64,000 nt of DNA from an uncultured Bacteroidota bacterium. GTDB lineage: Bacteria > Bacteroidota > Bacteroidia > UKL13-3. Under the pieces are notes generated by a model. That model saw only the letters and a list, made by a program, of their open reading frames with translations. It had not been told where the DNA came from and did no database searches. The DNA is taken from assembly GCA_903883965.1 (NCBI GenBank), contig CAISCU010000011.1, forward strand, positions 1-64,000, read 5' to 3'. How positions within the stretch are numbered: the first letter of the stretch is position 1; each line of letters begins with the position of its first letter. This document shows, one piece after another, positions 24,310-32,426 of this stretch. The position numbers and the translations under genes were made by a program.

Positions 24310-26532
24310 TTATATTTTGATAGAAATACCTAGTTTAATATTTCTACCAGGTGCACTGATTCCACTACCAAAAGTTCTGTAATTTTTATCAAGGCAATTT
24401 TCAATTCCGCTACTCAATCGAATTTTCTTTTTCTTATCTGGAAACCAAGTCAATTGTACATTAATTGTGTACCATGCAGGCAGACCACTTGCTGTTGCAT
24501 ATTGGAAATTATCTTCCCCATTTAAATAATAATCTTTTGCTGATTTATTTCCATTGAATACAGTCCAAATTTGTGCTGCTATTTTTTTATATTGATAGTT
24601 TAAACCTATTCTACCATAGACAGGTGGAATATGATCCAATGGCATTGTGCTGTCTGCAATTATTCTACCATTTGTAACAACTATACTTGCATCAAACTTT
24701 AGGTTCTGATTTAGTACGTAATTCAGTTCTAAAGAAGAGCCATAAATACTTGCCAATTGTTTATTTTGTTGGGCATAAGTTCTGGTGATTTTCCCATCAT
24801 AAATTTGACTATCTGATTGATTGATTTGAATAGGAACAGTTACAATAGCATCAAATAAAAGTGTATGAAAGATTTGTGTTTGAATCGATAAAAATTGAGT
24901 TGGTTTCAATGTAATACCAACTTCGTTTGTCCATGAAATTTCTGGTTTTAATTGGTTATTGGGTAAAATGAGTTGTTTGCCCGATTGACTGTCAAAAATT
25001 TTGTTAATATCATCTATGTTGGGGGCTCTAAATCCAGTTGCAGACTGAGCCGTCATTCTTATTTTTTGTGAGGGCATCCATACCATTCCAATATTGCCAC
25101 ACACACCTAAATAGTTTTGGGTGAATTGATCAGGTAAAAATGAATAAAAGAGTTTGTCTTTGAACTGAGCATTTAAATGGATAGCCGATAACCGCATACT
25201 TTCTGTAAATACCAATTTATCAGAAAACTCTTTGCTATGACTGATGTAAATACCTGATAGTAGTAGTTGCGATCCGTTATCTGCATAACGGGTGCTTATA
25301 GGTGTATGTATACCTGTTGCGATATTTTTTGCATAAGCTTTTGATTGAACATCGTTCCATTGAACATCTATCCCGTATCGTATTTCGTGTTTTTGAATTT
25401 GTTTAAAACAGTCAAAATTTGAACTAATTACCTGAACATTTTCGATGCGATTGTTTTCGTTGGATTTGCCAAAATTCCGGCTAATTCTACTTTCTTCTAT
25501 CCATTGGTATGCGGTATTCCATTTCCATTGATCAGCCCAATTGTTTTTTTGATGGTGTTCAATTTGATAATTGCTCATCAGTCTTATTTCAGGTCCATAA
25601 TACCAAGCCCCAAAAACAGGGGTGTCATTTTTTAATTCACTCAAACGGTCAAATCTTGGCACATTCCCTGTTCTGCTGAACTGTAAATTGAATAGGTGTT
25701 TAGTGAGTTTGTTTTTTTCTAAAATGACAGATTGACTGACATCTAATTGCGAGTATGCTGAACCAATTTGTAAGTTAGGATTGTTATTTTGAAGCAATAC
25801 ATCTTTTCCATTCAGGTTGCTTTGATAAATTTTTCTTAAACCTAGATCTCCTATGTCAGAACTTCTGTTTAAACCTTGTAATACATCTCCAAACTCGTTG
25901 TAAGTAATTCCAGTTAAAAAGCCGATGGTTTTAAATCCTTTTTGCAAATTCAAATGAAAGGTATTACCCATATTTACACTATTGAACCGATACACTGCTT
26001 CTCCTCCAATTGCTTGGTTCAATTTTGGCTTTTTTGTCATTAAATGAACAACACCACCTAGCGCATCTGATCCATACATCACACTTGAAGGGCCATATAC
26101 AATTTCTATGCGTTCTAGCATCAATGGATCAATACGAAGTATATTTTGTAAATGTCCAGCTCTGTAAATGGCATTGTTCATTCTAACTCCATCAATCACC
26201 AATAAAATTTTATTGGCTTCAAATCCTCTTATAATAGGACTCCCTCCACCTTGCTGACTTTTCTGTACATAGGCACTGCCTGATTGTTCCAATACATCAG
26301 CATTGGTTAAAGGTTTAATTTGATCGATGGTTTTTGCCGATAATACTTTTACGAACTGTGGAATATCTGTTTTTTTCTCCCAGCTTCTATTTGCAGATAC
26401 AATCATTTCGTTGAGGGTATCTGATTGTTGTGCAATTGTTGGATGAATATTCATAGAATAAACCAACAGGGTTACAAAAATATAAAAAGAGTTAAGGTAG
26501 AATTTGAATTGGGTGGTTGATTGAACAAACAT
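24310..26532 (-). CDS. TonB-dependent outer-membrane receptor
   Basis: A 740-residue receptor. A signal peptide is followed by 'LNEMIVSANRSWEKK', near the TonB box/plug start, and a plug domain with 'VLEQSGSAYVQKSQQGGGSPIIRGF', quoted here as 'GGGSPIIRGFEANKILLVID', and 'RIEIVYGPSSVMYGSDALGG', a signature of the family. A beta barrel follows with a C-terminal 'GRNIKLGISIKI' ending. The 'IRGFEANKILLVIDGVRMNN' type plug resembles haem/haemoglobin and cobalamin receptors, but the ligand is not certain. Its 5' end overlaps the DCC gene by 41 bp, so it may be the last gene of the long oxidase-side operon. Confidence 0.92.
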   Translation of the reverse strand: MFVQSTTQFKFYLNSFYIFVTLLVYSMNIHPTIAQQSDTLNEMIVSANRSWEKKTDIPQFVKVLSAKTIDQIKPLTNADVLEQSGSAYVQKSQQGGGSPIIRGFEANKILLVIDGVRMNNAIYRAGHLQNILRIDPLMLERIEIVYGPSSVMYGSDALGGVVHLMTKKPKLNQAIGGEAVYRFNSVNMGNTFHLNLQKGFKTIGFLTGITYNEFGDVLQGLNRSSDIGDLGLRKIYQSNLNGKDVLLQNNNPNLQIGSAYSQLDVSQSVILEKNKLTKHLFNLQFSRTGNVPRFDRLSELKNDTPVFGAWYYGPEIRLMSNYQIEHHQKNNWADQWKWNTAYQWIEESRISRNFGKSNENNRIENVQVISSNFDCFKQIQKHEIRYGIDVQWNDVQSKAYAKNIATGIHTPISTRYADNGSQLLLSGIYISHSKEFSDKLVFTESMRLSAIHLNAQFKDKLFYSFLPDQFTQNYLGVCGNIGMVWMPSQKIRMTAQSATGFRAPNIDDINKIFDSQSGKQLILPNNQLKPEISWTNEVGITLKPTQFLSIQTQIFHTLLFDAIVTVPIQINQSDSQIYDGKITRTYAQQNKQLASIYGSSLELNYVLNQNLKFDASIVVTNGRIIADSTMPLDHIPPVYGRIGLNYQYKKIAAQIWTVFNGNKSAKDYYLNGEDNFQYATASGLPAWYTINVQLTWFPDKKKKIRLSSGIENCLDKNYRTFGSGISAPGRNIKLGISIKI

Positions 26533-26869
26533 GTTTATTTGAAGTTATTCTATGCCGATTTCTTGCCACACAATGATACAAATAGTTGTTAACATACAAA
26601 GGCAGATACTGACCTATTAATAAAAATTTAAAGGGCCAACCCATTAACTCAATTAACTGATAGATAGCTTTAGACTGCGTATATACTTGCTGTTCTATTT
26701 CTACAATTATTGAATCAGCACTAACCAATGATGGGTGATTTAGCAAAAGTTTTTGATAGGTAATGCCACCAATTGGGGCAAAATAGAGTTGTTTTGATTG
26801 GATATGTTTAGAAAGAAAACGAACTGCTTTATGACAAAGCAGGCATTGATCATCAAAATAAACAACCAT
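26492..26869 (-). CDS. DCC-family thiol-disulfide oxidoreductase-like protein (DUF393)
   Basis: A 125-residue protein of the DUF393 family. The N-terminal 'VVYFDDQCLLCHKAVRFL' carries a C-x2-C pair (Cys9, Cys12) following the D-D/DxxC signature that gave the family its name (DCC). 'AKSI' to 'YRLIELMGWPF' and 'NYLYHCVARNRHRI' are the usual middle and C-terminal parts. Members are thought to be small redox proteins; the substrate is unknown. It sits between DUF983 and the receptor gene and overlaps the receptor by 41 bp. Confidence 0.88.
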   Translation of the reverse strand: MVVYFDDQCLLCHKAVRFLSKHIQSKQLYFAPIGGITYQKLLLNHPSLVSADSIIVEIEQQVYTQSKAIYQLIELMGWPFKFLLIGQYLPLYVNNYLYHCVARNRHRITSNKHVCSINHPIQILP

Positions 26870-26876
26870 AAAAGGC

Positions 26877-27278
26877 TTATTTTTTATTTGCCAATGCAGG
26901 GTTGAATCTGATAGGAGAGAACCAATAAATCATCATTACACGCGCATATCGGTAGGTAAGCGGCGAAGACAATACCAATGCGGATACAATTGGGATGACA
27001 TAACCATAAAATCCGGCAGATGCTCCCCAAACAGCCAATATGAATCCACCCAATACCAACATCAAACCAACAGTTAATCCATAACTGACATACATAGCAC
27101 CCCAAAAAAATCCAGGTTCTATTTCAAAATGTAAGCCACAAACTGGACAATCTGGGTGCATCCCTGTAAACTTACTCAACTTGTAAAATGAATGGGTAAA
27201 CATTTTTCCGCTCCGGCATTGAGGGCATTTCCCCTTTACAATAGACAAAGTTTTTGAAGGTTCGTAAGCATCACACAT
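26877..27278 (-). CDS. DUF983 zinc-ribbon membrane protein
   Basis: A 133-residue protein with two Cys pairs, 'KCPQCRSGKMF' near residue 17 and 'DCPVCGLHFEIEPGFFWGAMYV' (quoted as 'DCPVCGLHFEIEPG') near residue 43, followed by two membrane segments. This is the DUF983 layout. The family is repeatedly found beside cytochrome oxidase genes in Bacteroidota and Alphaproteobacteria, and a role in oxidase assembly or metal handling is suspected but not proven. Spacing to the neighbouring small gene is 2 bp, indicating one operon. Confidence 0.9.
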   Translation of the reverse strand: MCDAYEPSKTLSIVKGKCPQCRSGKMFTHSFYKLSKFTGMHPDCPVCGLHFEIEPGFFWGAMYVSYGLTVGLMLVLGGFILAVWGASAGFYGYVIPIVSALVLSSPLTYRYARVMMIYWFSPIRFNPALANKK

Positions 27279-27280
27279 GG

Positions 27281-27544
27281 TTATAAACTAGGGTTGTTTT
27301 TTGACTTTTTGAGACGGTAATTTCTGTAATAAATCACTCCAAATACGCCTGCAATTAAATAGGGGAGTGCCAATAAATACAAAATTCCATTGTTGAGCGT
27401 ATTTCCAACAGCTGTACCACCATTGGTTCTGGCCATTTCTAAATTACTTTTACACATGGCACATTGTGAAAGTACTGGTTCATTTGCCATGCAAACAACC
27501 AATACTATTGCCAATACAAACCATTTCTTTTGATGGAAATACAT
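27281..27544 (-). CDS. small membrane protein with a Cys pair, oxidase-cluster associated
   Basis: An 87-residue protein with an N-terminal signal or membrane segment, then 'SQCAMCKSNLEMARTNGG' with a C-x2-C pair, and a second membrane segment 'YLLALPYLIAGVFGVIYY'. The Cys pair faces the periplasm if the signal is cleaved. I recall similar small proteins next to oxidase genes in other Bacteroidota, but no function is known. A role in copper or heme delivery would be a guess. It lies in the operon between DUF420 (14 bp gap) and DUF983. Confidence 0.7.
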   Translation of the reverse strand: MYFHQKKWFVLAIVLVVCMANEPVLSQCAMCKSNLEMARTNGGTAVGNTLNNGILYLLALPYLIAGVFGVIYYRNYRLKKSKNNPSL

Positions 27545-27558
27545 GCTACAAAATTAAT

Positions 27559-28149
27559 TTATTTAACCAATGTATCTGTAACAATTGTTCCTGACTCAAT
27601 AGGGTAATATGGGCTTATCATTAAATAAACAATTACACCCGTGATGGTAACATACAACCAAATTGGATAGGCAAAACGAACTATTTTCTTGTGCAATGCC
27701 ACTTGCATTTGTAATCCTCTATAAAAGCTCATTAAAATTAAGGGGAGTACAACTGCTGCAAGCACAATATGAGAAATTAAAATCAATAAATATGTTTGTC
27801 TTAAACTTGGGTTGTTGTTAGGAAATTCTGTGCTTTCAGCCAACCAATGGTATAAAACATATGATACCAAAAATACCGATGACAATGCAAATGCAGTTAA
27901 ATTAGTTATTTTATGTGCTTGGATGTTTTTCTTTTTGATGAAATAAAGAGAAACTACCAATAGCAAACTACATGTAGCGTTAATAAATGCATTTAATTTA
28001 GGTAAAAAGTATGTCCACGATGGCAGAACATCTGGTTTAGGCAGTACCTGTTGGTTTAAAACAATAACTGCAATGAGTACTACAATACTAATGCTCATTG
28101 CAATTTTAAAAATGAGTTTATCTTGCTGATCCTGGTGCGTGGTATTCAT
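27559..28149 (-). CDS. DUF420 membrane protein (CtaM-like)
   Basis: A 196-residue integral membrane protein with five or six predicted segments. The segment 'LPKLNAFINATCSLLLV', the histidine-containing 'IQAHKITNLTAF', 'LYHWLAESTEFPN' and 'LILISHIVLAAVVLPL' are the DUF420 signatures. Family members such as CtaM are required for maturation of heme A-containing oxidase in Gram-positive bacteria, and here the gene lies directly after SCO in the oxidase operon, with a 32-bp overlap. Direct evidence in Bacteroidota is not visible from sequence. Confidence 0.88.
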   Translation of the reverse strand: MNTTHQDQQDKLIFKIAMSISIVVLIAVIVLNQQVLPKPDVLPSWTYFLPKLNAFINATCSLLLVVSLYFIKKKNIQAHKITNLTAFALSSVFLVSYVLYHWLAESTEFPNNNPSLRQTYLLILISHIVLAAVVLPLILMSFYRGLQMQVALHKKIVRFAYPIWLYVTITGVIVYLMISPYYPIESGTIVTDTLVK

Positions 28150-28786
28150 ATAGTAATAATTTAATATCTCCTTCTAATCGTTTAATTTCAGCATCGCTTT
28201 CACTGTCATAGACACCTCTAATTCTATTTGATTTGTCTACCAATATAAACTGTTGACTGTGGTCAATTGTTTTGCTTTCATTTGAGATGGGTAACAACAA
28301 GCCTTTCCCTAACTTCACAATTGTATCATTGTTTCCTGTTAAGAAATGCCAAATTTTTGGATCTGCTTTGAATTGATTGGCATATTCTTTTAAAACGGAG
28401 ACACTGTCATTTGCTGGATCTACAGTAACAGTTGCAAAATGTACTTCACTAAATTCTTTGTATTTGTCGTAAATGCTTTGCAATCTTCTGTTCATCCTTG
28501 GACAAACTTCTTCGCAGTTTGCAAAAAAGAAATTATAAATAGTGATGCCATTGCTTAAATTTTGTTGAGAGAAAGTTTGTCCTGTTTGGTCTACCAAATG
28601 GAAATCAGGTACAGCGTAATAGACTGTATCTGTTGAATGGATACCATCTGGTGGGGTTCTTTCTCCAAAAATGGGCAGTCTCTCAAAATTTTGTGTTCCA
28701 GCATTGAACACATAAAAAAAGACAACCGGAATAACAAGTATCCCGGTTGCCAGCCAAAAGCTCTTTCTGTTCATATTTTTTACCAT
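28118..28786 (-). CDS. SCO1/SenC-type copper chaperone of cytochrome oxidase
   Basis: The 222-residue protein has an N-terminal membrane anchor (about residues 11-28) and a thioredoxin fold. The copper site is C-x3-C-P 'NCEEVCP' (Cys91 and Cys95), with the conserved distal His in 'TIDHSQQFILVD'. SCO proteins deliver copper to, or reduce the cysteines of, the CuA site of subunit II, whose gene is in this same operon. The first ATG lies inside the stop region of the subunit IV gene (7 bp overlap); a second ATG 12 bases later is an alternative. Confidence 0.93.
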   Translation of the reverse strand: MVKNMNRKSFWLATGILVIPVVFFYVFNAGTQNFERLPIFGERTPPDGIHSTDTVYYAVPDFHLVDQTGQTFSQQNLSNGITIYNFFFANCEEVCPRMNRRLQSIYDKYKEFSEVHFATVTVDPANDSVSVLKEYANQFKADPKIWHFLTGNNDTIVKLGKGLLLPISNESKTIDHSQQFILVDKSNRIRGVYDSESDAEIKRLEGDIKLLLYEYHAPGSAR

Positions 28787-29115
28787 CTCAACTGAAAGGT
28801 GTAATCTCCTTCAATCAGCATCAATGCAATAAAGAAAACCACAAAAATCATAGGTACAATAATCATGTACATCAATACTTTTCTTTCAAATTTCATGTGC
28901 ATGAATACACCAACAATGTACCAAGCTTTTACTATACCCAATACAATAAACAATGCATTTTTAAGCATTGAATGAGTGCTCAACAAAGCAAAATACAATG
29001 CAATGTCAACAATGGTTAATCCCAATAAAATCCAGAATGTATGCCAGATTTTACTTTTCATATCTGCTGGAGTTTCCGTGTGCTCCAAGTGTTCTGTGTG
29101 ATCCATGTGTTCCAT
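28780..29115 (-). CDS. cytochrome c oxidase subunit IV (prokaryotic)
   Basis: A 111-residue protein with three membrane segments after a His/Glu-rich N-terminus (several 'H' residues in the first 12). The segments 'FWILLGLTIVDIALYF', 'ALFIVLGIVKAWYIVGVFMHMKFE' (quoted as 'KAWYIVGVFMHMKFE') and 'MYMIIVPMIFVVFF' fit the COX4-pro family, in which 'VKA.yv..yFMHmk.E' is the signature. It is a small accessory subunit of the oxidase with unclear role. Operon spacing to subunit III is 28 bp. Confidence 0.9.
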   Translation of the reverse strand: MEHMDHTEHLEHTETPADMKSKIWHTFWILLGLTIVDIALYFALLSTHSMLKNALFIVLGIVKAWYIVGVFMHMKFERKVLMYMIIVPMIFVVFFIALMLIEGDYTFQLRW

Positions 29116-29143
29116 TATCTTAATAATTTTAATGCGTGCTAAA

Positions 29144-29899
29144 TCAAATTAAATAGAAGAAAGTAAATACAAATACCCAAACTAAATCTACAAAGTGCCA
29201 GTACAATCCAACTTTTTCAACCATTTCATAGTGGCCTCTTTTTTCATAAGTGCCATTTAAAACATTTATATAGATGATTACATTCAATACAACACCTGAA
29301 AATACGTGAAAGCCATGGAAACCTGTTACAATAAAGAACAATGCTGCAAAGGATCTAGGTCCAAATGGGTTACCATACAACCTAGCACCTTCACCAATAA
29401 ATGTTGTCCATTCCCAAGCTTGACATCCTAAAAAGGCTGCACCTCCAATAATGGTTAACAACATGTAGTTTGCTACTTCTTTTTTCTGCATTCTGTGTCC
29501 AGCTTCAACTGCCAATACCATGGTAACTGAGCTAAATATCAAAATGAAAGTCATTAAACTTACAAAAAACAAAGGCAAGTGAAGTCCATGTATAAAAGGA
29601 AAATGGTTAAATACCAATTCTGGAGCAGGCCAATGATCTTGAACAAATAAGCCAGCTTTGTTCATGGCTTCAGTAAAATGTTCAGCAACATGAGAAAGGG
29701 GTTTTACTATGGTATTTTCCATTGGACTTGGAAAGCTATACCTAATGAATCCGTATGCAATGAGCAAAGACGAGAAAGTAAATGCATCTGAAAGAAGGAA
29801 AATCCACATCATTAATTTTCCATAACTCACGCTGAAAGGAGATTTGCCTCCACCCCAAGCTGTTTTCTTGTCGGTACTTAAGTTAGTTGTGTTAGCCAT
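29144..29899 (-). CDS. ctaE: cytochrome c oxidase subunit III (first copy, longer)
   Basis: A 251-residue heme-copper oxidase subunit III. Features are 'GKLMMWIFLLSDAFTFSSLL' near the N-terminus, 'CQAWEWTTFI', 'FFIVTGFHGFHVFSGVVLN' with the conserved histidines, and the C-terminal 'GLYWHFVDLVWVFVFTFFYLI'. This is the signature end of the family. The insert between helices I and II ('VKPLSHVAEHFTEAMNKAGLF') is larger than usual and is typical of Bacteroidota. A second, shorter subunit III gene lies directly upstream in the operon. Confidence 0.93.
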   Translation of the reverse strand: MANTTNLSTDKKTAWGGGKSPFSVSYGKLMMWIFLLSDAFTFSSLLIAYGFIRYSFPSPMENTIVKPLSHVAEHFTEAMNKAGLFVQDHWPAPELVFNHFPFIHGLHLPLFFVSLMTFILIFSSVTMVLAVEAGHRMQKKEVANYMLLTIIGGAAFLGCQAWEWTTFIGEGARLYGNPFGPRSFAALFFIVTGFHGFHVFSGVVLNVIIYINVLNGTYEKRGHYEMVEKVGLYWHFVDLVWVFVFTFFYLI

Positions 29900-29938
29900 G
29901 TTTGAATAGATTGCTGTTATAAGTTGTTTTATTAATTA

Positions 29939-30523
29939 TTATCTATTTAGGTATAGGAAAAAGTACAAGTATATCCAAAGTATGCCAATGAAATGCCAGT
30001 AGGTATTACACATGCTGTGGTAAATATTCATACCAGAACCATTTTTAGTTTTAGACAGCGATTGAATACTTACAATACTTAGAAATAAAATTCCTCCAAT
30101 CATGTGGGCCAAATGAACGCCTGTTATCACATAAACAAATGAATTGGATGGATTAGAAAATGCAAAATAAACATTGTCTGCTATGAGTTGTTTCCAACCT
30201 AAATATTGCAATACACAGAATAAAATTCCTAATCCTAGTGTAAACCACAAAAACAAACTTGCTTTGGCATGATTTAATTTTTTTGCAGAAAGGGTTGATA
30301 ACTGCATGCTCACTGATGAAAGTATAATTGCAATTGTAGAATAGATGAAGTTGCTAGGTAAATTAAATAATTCCCAGTTGCCTTCTCCTCTTCTAACAAT
30401 GTATGCACTGGTAAAGCCAGCAAATAACATCACACTTGCCACTATGATTAACCACAAAACAAATTTTTTCGGGTTGATGACAAAGTCTGTCTCAGATGCG
30501 TTGGTTATGGTATTGGTACTCAT
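29939..30523 (-). CDS. cytochrome c oxidase subunit III (second copy, shorter)
   Basis: This shorter subunit III has about 194 residues from the ATG at 30523; a TTG at 30538 would add five residues and is less likely. The sequence has 'KFVLWLIIVASVMLFAGFTSAYIVRR', quoted as 'IIVASVMLFAGFTSAYIVRR', then 'YVITGVHLAHMIGGILFL' and 'MCNTYWHFIGILWIYLYFFLYL'. These match helices III to VII of the family. Duplicated subunit III genes are common in Bacteroidota oxidase operons. The two copies differ strongly, so they are old paralogues, not a recent duplication. Confidence 0.9.
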   Translation of the reverse strand: MSTNTITNASETDFVINPKKFVLWLIIVASVMLFAGFTSAYIVRRGEGNWELFNLPSNFIYSTIAIILSSVSMQLSTLSAKKLNHAKASLFLWFTLGLGILFCVLQYLGWKQLIADNVYFAFSNPSNSFVYVITGVHLAHMIGGILFLSIVSIQSLSKTKNGSGMNIYHSMCNTYWHFIGILWIYLYFFLYLNR

Positions 30524-30524
30524 C

Positions 30525-31421
30525 TTAGATTTTATCAATTAAATAGGCCAATTGTACAAGGGGTAAATATAAAAACGAAGCAAACATCAATTTTTTTGCT
30601 TCTTTCATTTCGCAGGTTTTGTATAATTTAAAGGCAAAATAGCTCAGCATTAAACCACCAAGAATACCTACTATTCCTGCAATTGGACCTGCTATACCCA
30701 GTTGAACAGGTATGAATCCAAAAGGTATCAATACCAAACTAAAAGCAAGTGTTTGCAACGCGGTAATTTTATCTCTCCCAGTTGTTGAAGGCAACATCTT
30801 AAATCCTGCTCGTTTGTAATCGTCGTCTAATATCCAAGCAATACTCCAAAAATGGGGGAATTGCCAAAAAAACTGAATGCCAAATAGTGCCAAACCAGAA
30901 GCATCAATTTTTCCAGTTAAAGCTACCCAACCCAATAGTGTTGGCAATGCACCCGGAAAAGCCCCAACAAATACAGAAATAGGAGTGATGCGTTTCATTG
31001 GGGTATATATGAAAGCATAAGAAAGCAATGCTGCCAATGCTAAAAAACCGGCTAATTGGTTTAAAAACAACGCAATAATAGCAATTCCGATGATTCCCAA
31101 TATTGCACTAAACAATGATGCTTCCAACACCGACATTCTGTTGGTTGCAACAGGCCTGTTTGCAGTTCTGAGCATCAATTTGTCAAAATCTTTTTCAATT
31201 ACTTGATTGATGCCATTGGCTGCACCTGTTACCATGAACCCGCCTATGGCAAGCATTGCAACTTCTGTCCAATTGACACTGCCATGATTGGCTGTAAAAT
31301 AAGTAACCACAGAAGAGAAAACCACCAAAGAGCTAAGTCTTAACTTAACCAATTGGCTGTAGTCTTGTAATTTGCCATTCAGCAAGCTCAAGGTACCGAT
31401 TTGTTTTTCTGTTGTTATCAT
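30525..31421 (-). CDS. ctaB: protoheme IX farnesyltransferase (heme O synthase)
   Basis: A 298-residue UbiA-superfamily membrane enzyme that attaches a farnesyl group to heme B to give heme O. Key motifs are 'GAANGINQVIEKDFDKLMLRT', quoted as 'NGINQVIEKDFDKLM', with the N-x3-D-x2-D-type prenyl diphosphate site, 'RPVATNRMS', 'YTPMKRITPISVFVGAFPGALP' (given as 'TPMKRITPISVFVGAFPGAL'), and the second acidic site 'DDDYKRAGFKMLP'. It has several membrane segments. The next gene encodes heme A synthase, which takes the product further, and both feed the aa3-type oxidase. Confidence 0.96.
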   Translation of the reverse strand: MITTEKQIGTLSLLNGKLQDYSQLVKLRLSSLVVFSSVVTYFTANHGSVNWTEVAMLAIGGFMVTGAANGINQVIEKDFDKLMLRTANRPVATNRMSVLEASLFSAILGIIGIAIIALFLNQLAGFLALAALLSYAFIYTPMKRITPISVFVGAFPGALPTLLGWVALTGKIDASGLALFGIQFFWQFPHFWSIAWILDDDYKRAGFKMLPSTTGRDKITALQTLAFSLVLIPFGFIPVQLGIAGPIAGIVGILGGLMLSYFAFKLYKTCEMKEAKKLMFASFLYLPLVQLAYLIDKI

Positions 31422-31430
31422 TTTATTTAT

Positions 31431-32402
31431 TTACGCGCTATGCGATTCAATTTCAGTTTTTGTAAATACCAAGATTGCAATGAACAATTGCAATCCAATG
31501 GTCAAGCTACCCAATGTTAAATGAATACTTTGCATTTGACCGGGAAAGCCTAGGTTACTAAGAATTACACCTGTAAATGCTTGTAAACTCATTAATAACA
31601 ATAAGGCCAAGCCTGATTTGTATATGAGTTGGTGAGGATAGAATAGTTTTCTGTACTGTGTAAACAAGTAAAAACTGATTACCAAATTGAGGCTGCTCAA
31701 ACTTCTGTGAAAATAAAACACTGCAGATGCATGATCAATCCACTGATTTCGATCGTCTATCATTAGCGCAATTTGATCTACCCATTCTCGCACTTGAGTG
31801 CCGCTAATAGTTTGAATCAAGCCAATGCACAAGCCCAATAACAATAGTTTATGCAAATGTTTGTGTGTTTGTTTTTGCTGAATTTTAAATTGCTGACTGC
31901 GAGTTATTGTATATATCAACAAGCCAACAATCACCAAGGCAATTACCATGTGAATGGTAATCATCCAGGTAGCCAAATCTGTCGCTACTACTTTTGCTCC
32001 AATCCAACCTTGAAATCCAACCAATAGCAATGCCAGAAAACTCAACCAAAATATTTTAGGGTCAGTTTTTCTGTATGGAAAAGCAAAAACTACAGTTAAT
32101 AAAATCAAGAACCCTATTACTACCCCAATCAATCGATTGATGTACTCAGTCCAAGTTTTAAAGGCATCAAAAGGCGCGATTGATTTTCCTGCAACAGCAA
32201 ACACCTCTTGGTAATTTTCTGGTAATTCGGTTACTTGAGTAGGAGGTACCCATTTGCCAAAACATTTTGGCCAATCAGGACACCCCATTCCACTACCAGT
32301 ACTTCTTACCAGTCCACCAACAAATATGAGAAAGAACAAAGCGAAAATGGTTGCAATTCCAAATCGTCTGAATCGAATAATATAGCTTGGTTCGTTTTTC
32401 AA
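31431..32402 (-). CDS. ctaA: heme A synthase (COX15/CtaA family)
   Basis: This 323-residue eight-helix enzyme oxidises heme O to heme A. Signature segments are 'GGLVRSTGSGMGCPDWPKCFG' (given as 'VRSTGSGMGCPDWPKCFG'), the conserved 'WTEYINRLIGVVIGFL' with the helix II His replaced by an E-Y-I-N-R-L-I-G pattern, 'GAKVVATDLATWMITIHMVIAL' and the C-terminal 'SIHLTLGSLTIGL' with His. The Cys pair 'GMGCPDWPKC' matches the family. No ATG precedes the first helix; the start is a TTG at 32402, 24 bp after subunit I. A TTG start is plausible because it keeps a basic N-terminus before the first helix. Confidence 0.94.
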   Translation of the reverse strand: MKNEPSYIIRFRRFGIATIFALFFLIFVGGLVRSTGSGMGCPDWPKCFGKWVPPTQVTELPENYQEVFAVAGKSIAPFDAFKTWTEYINRLIGVVIGFLILLTVVFAFPYRKTDPKIFWLSFLALLLVGFQGWIGAKVVATDLATWMITIHMVIALVIVGLLIYTITRSQQFKIQQKQTHKHLHKLLLLGLCIGLIQTISGTQVREWVDQIALMIDDRNQWIDHASAVFYFHRSLSSLNLVISFYLFTQYRKLFYPHQLIYKSGLALLLLMSLQAFTGVILSNLGFPGQMQSIHLTLGSLTIGLQLFIAILVFTKTEIESHSA

Positions 32403-32426
32403 GATCCGCTATTCTATTTCAATCAA

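Noticed and set aside
26884-27105. A 73-residue Cys/Ile/Trp-rich ORF overlapping DUF983
   Set aside because: It is a shifted frame of DUF983 with no independent support.
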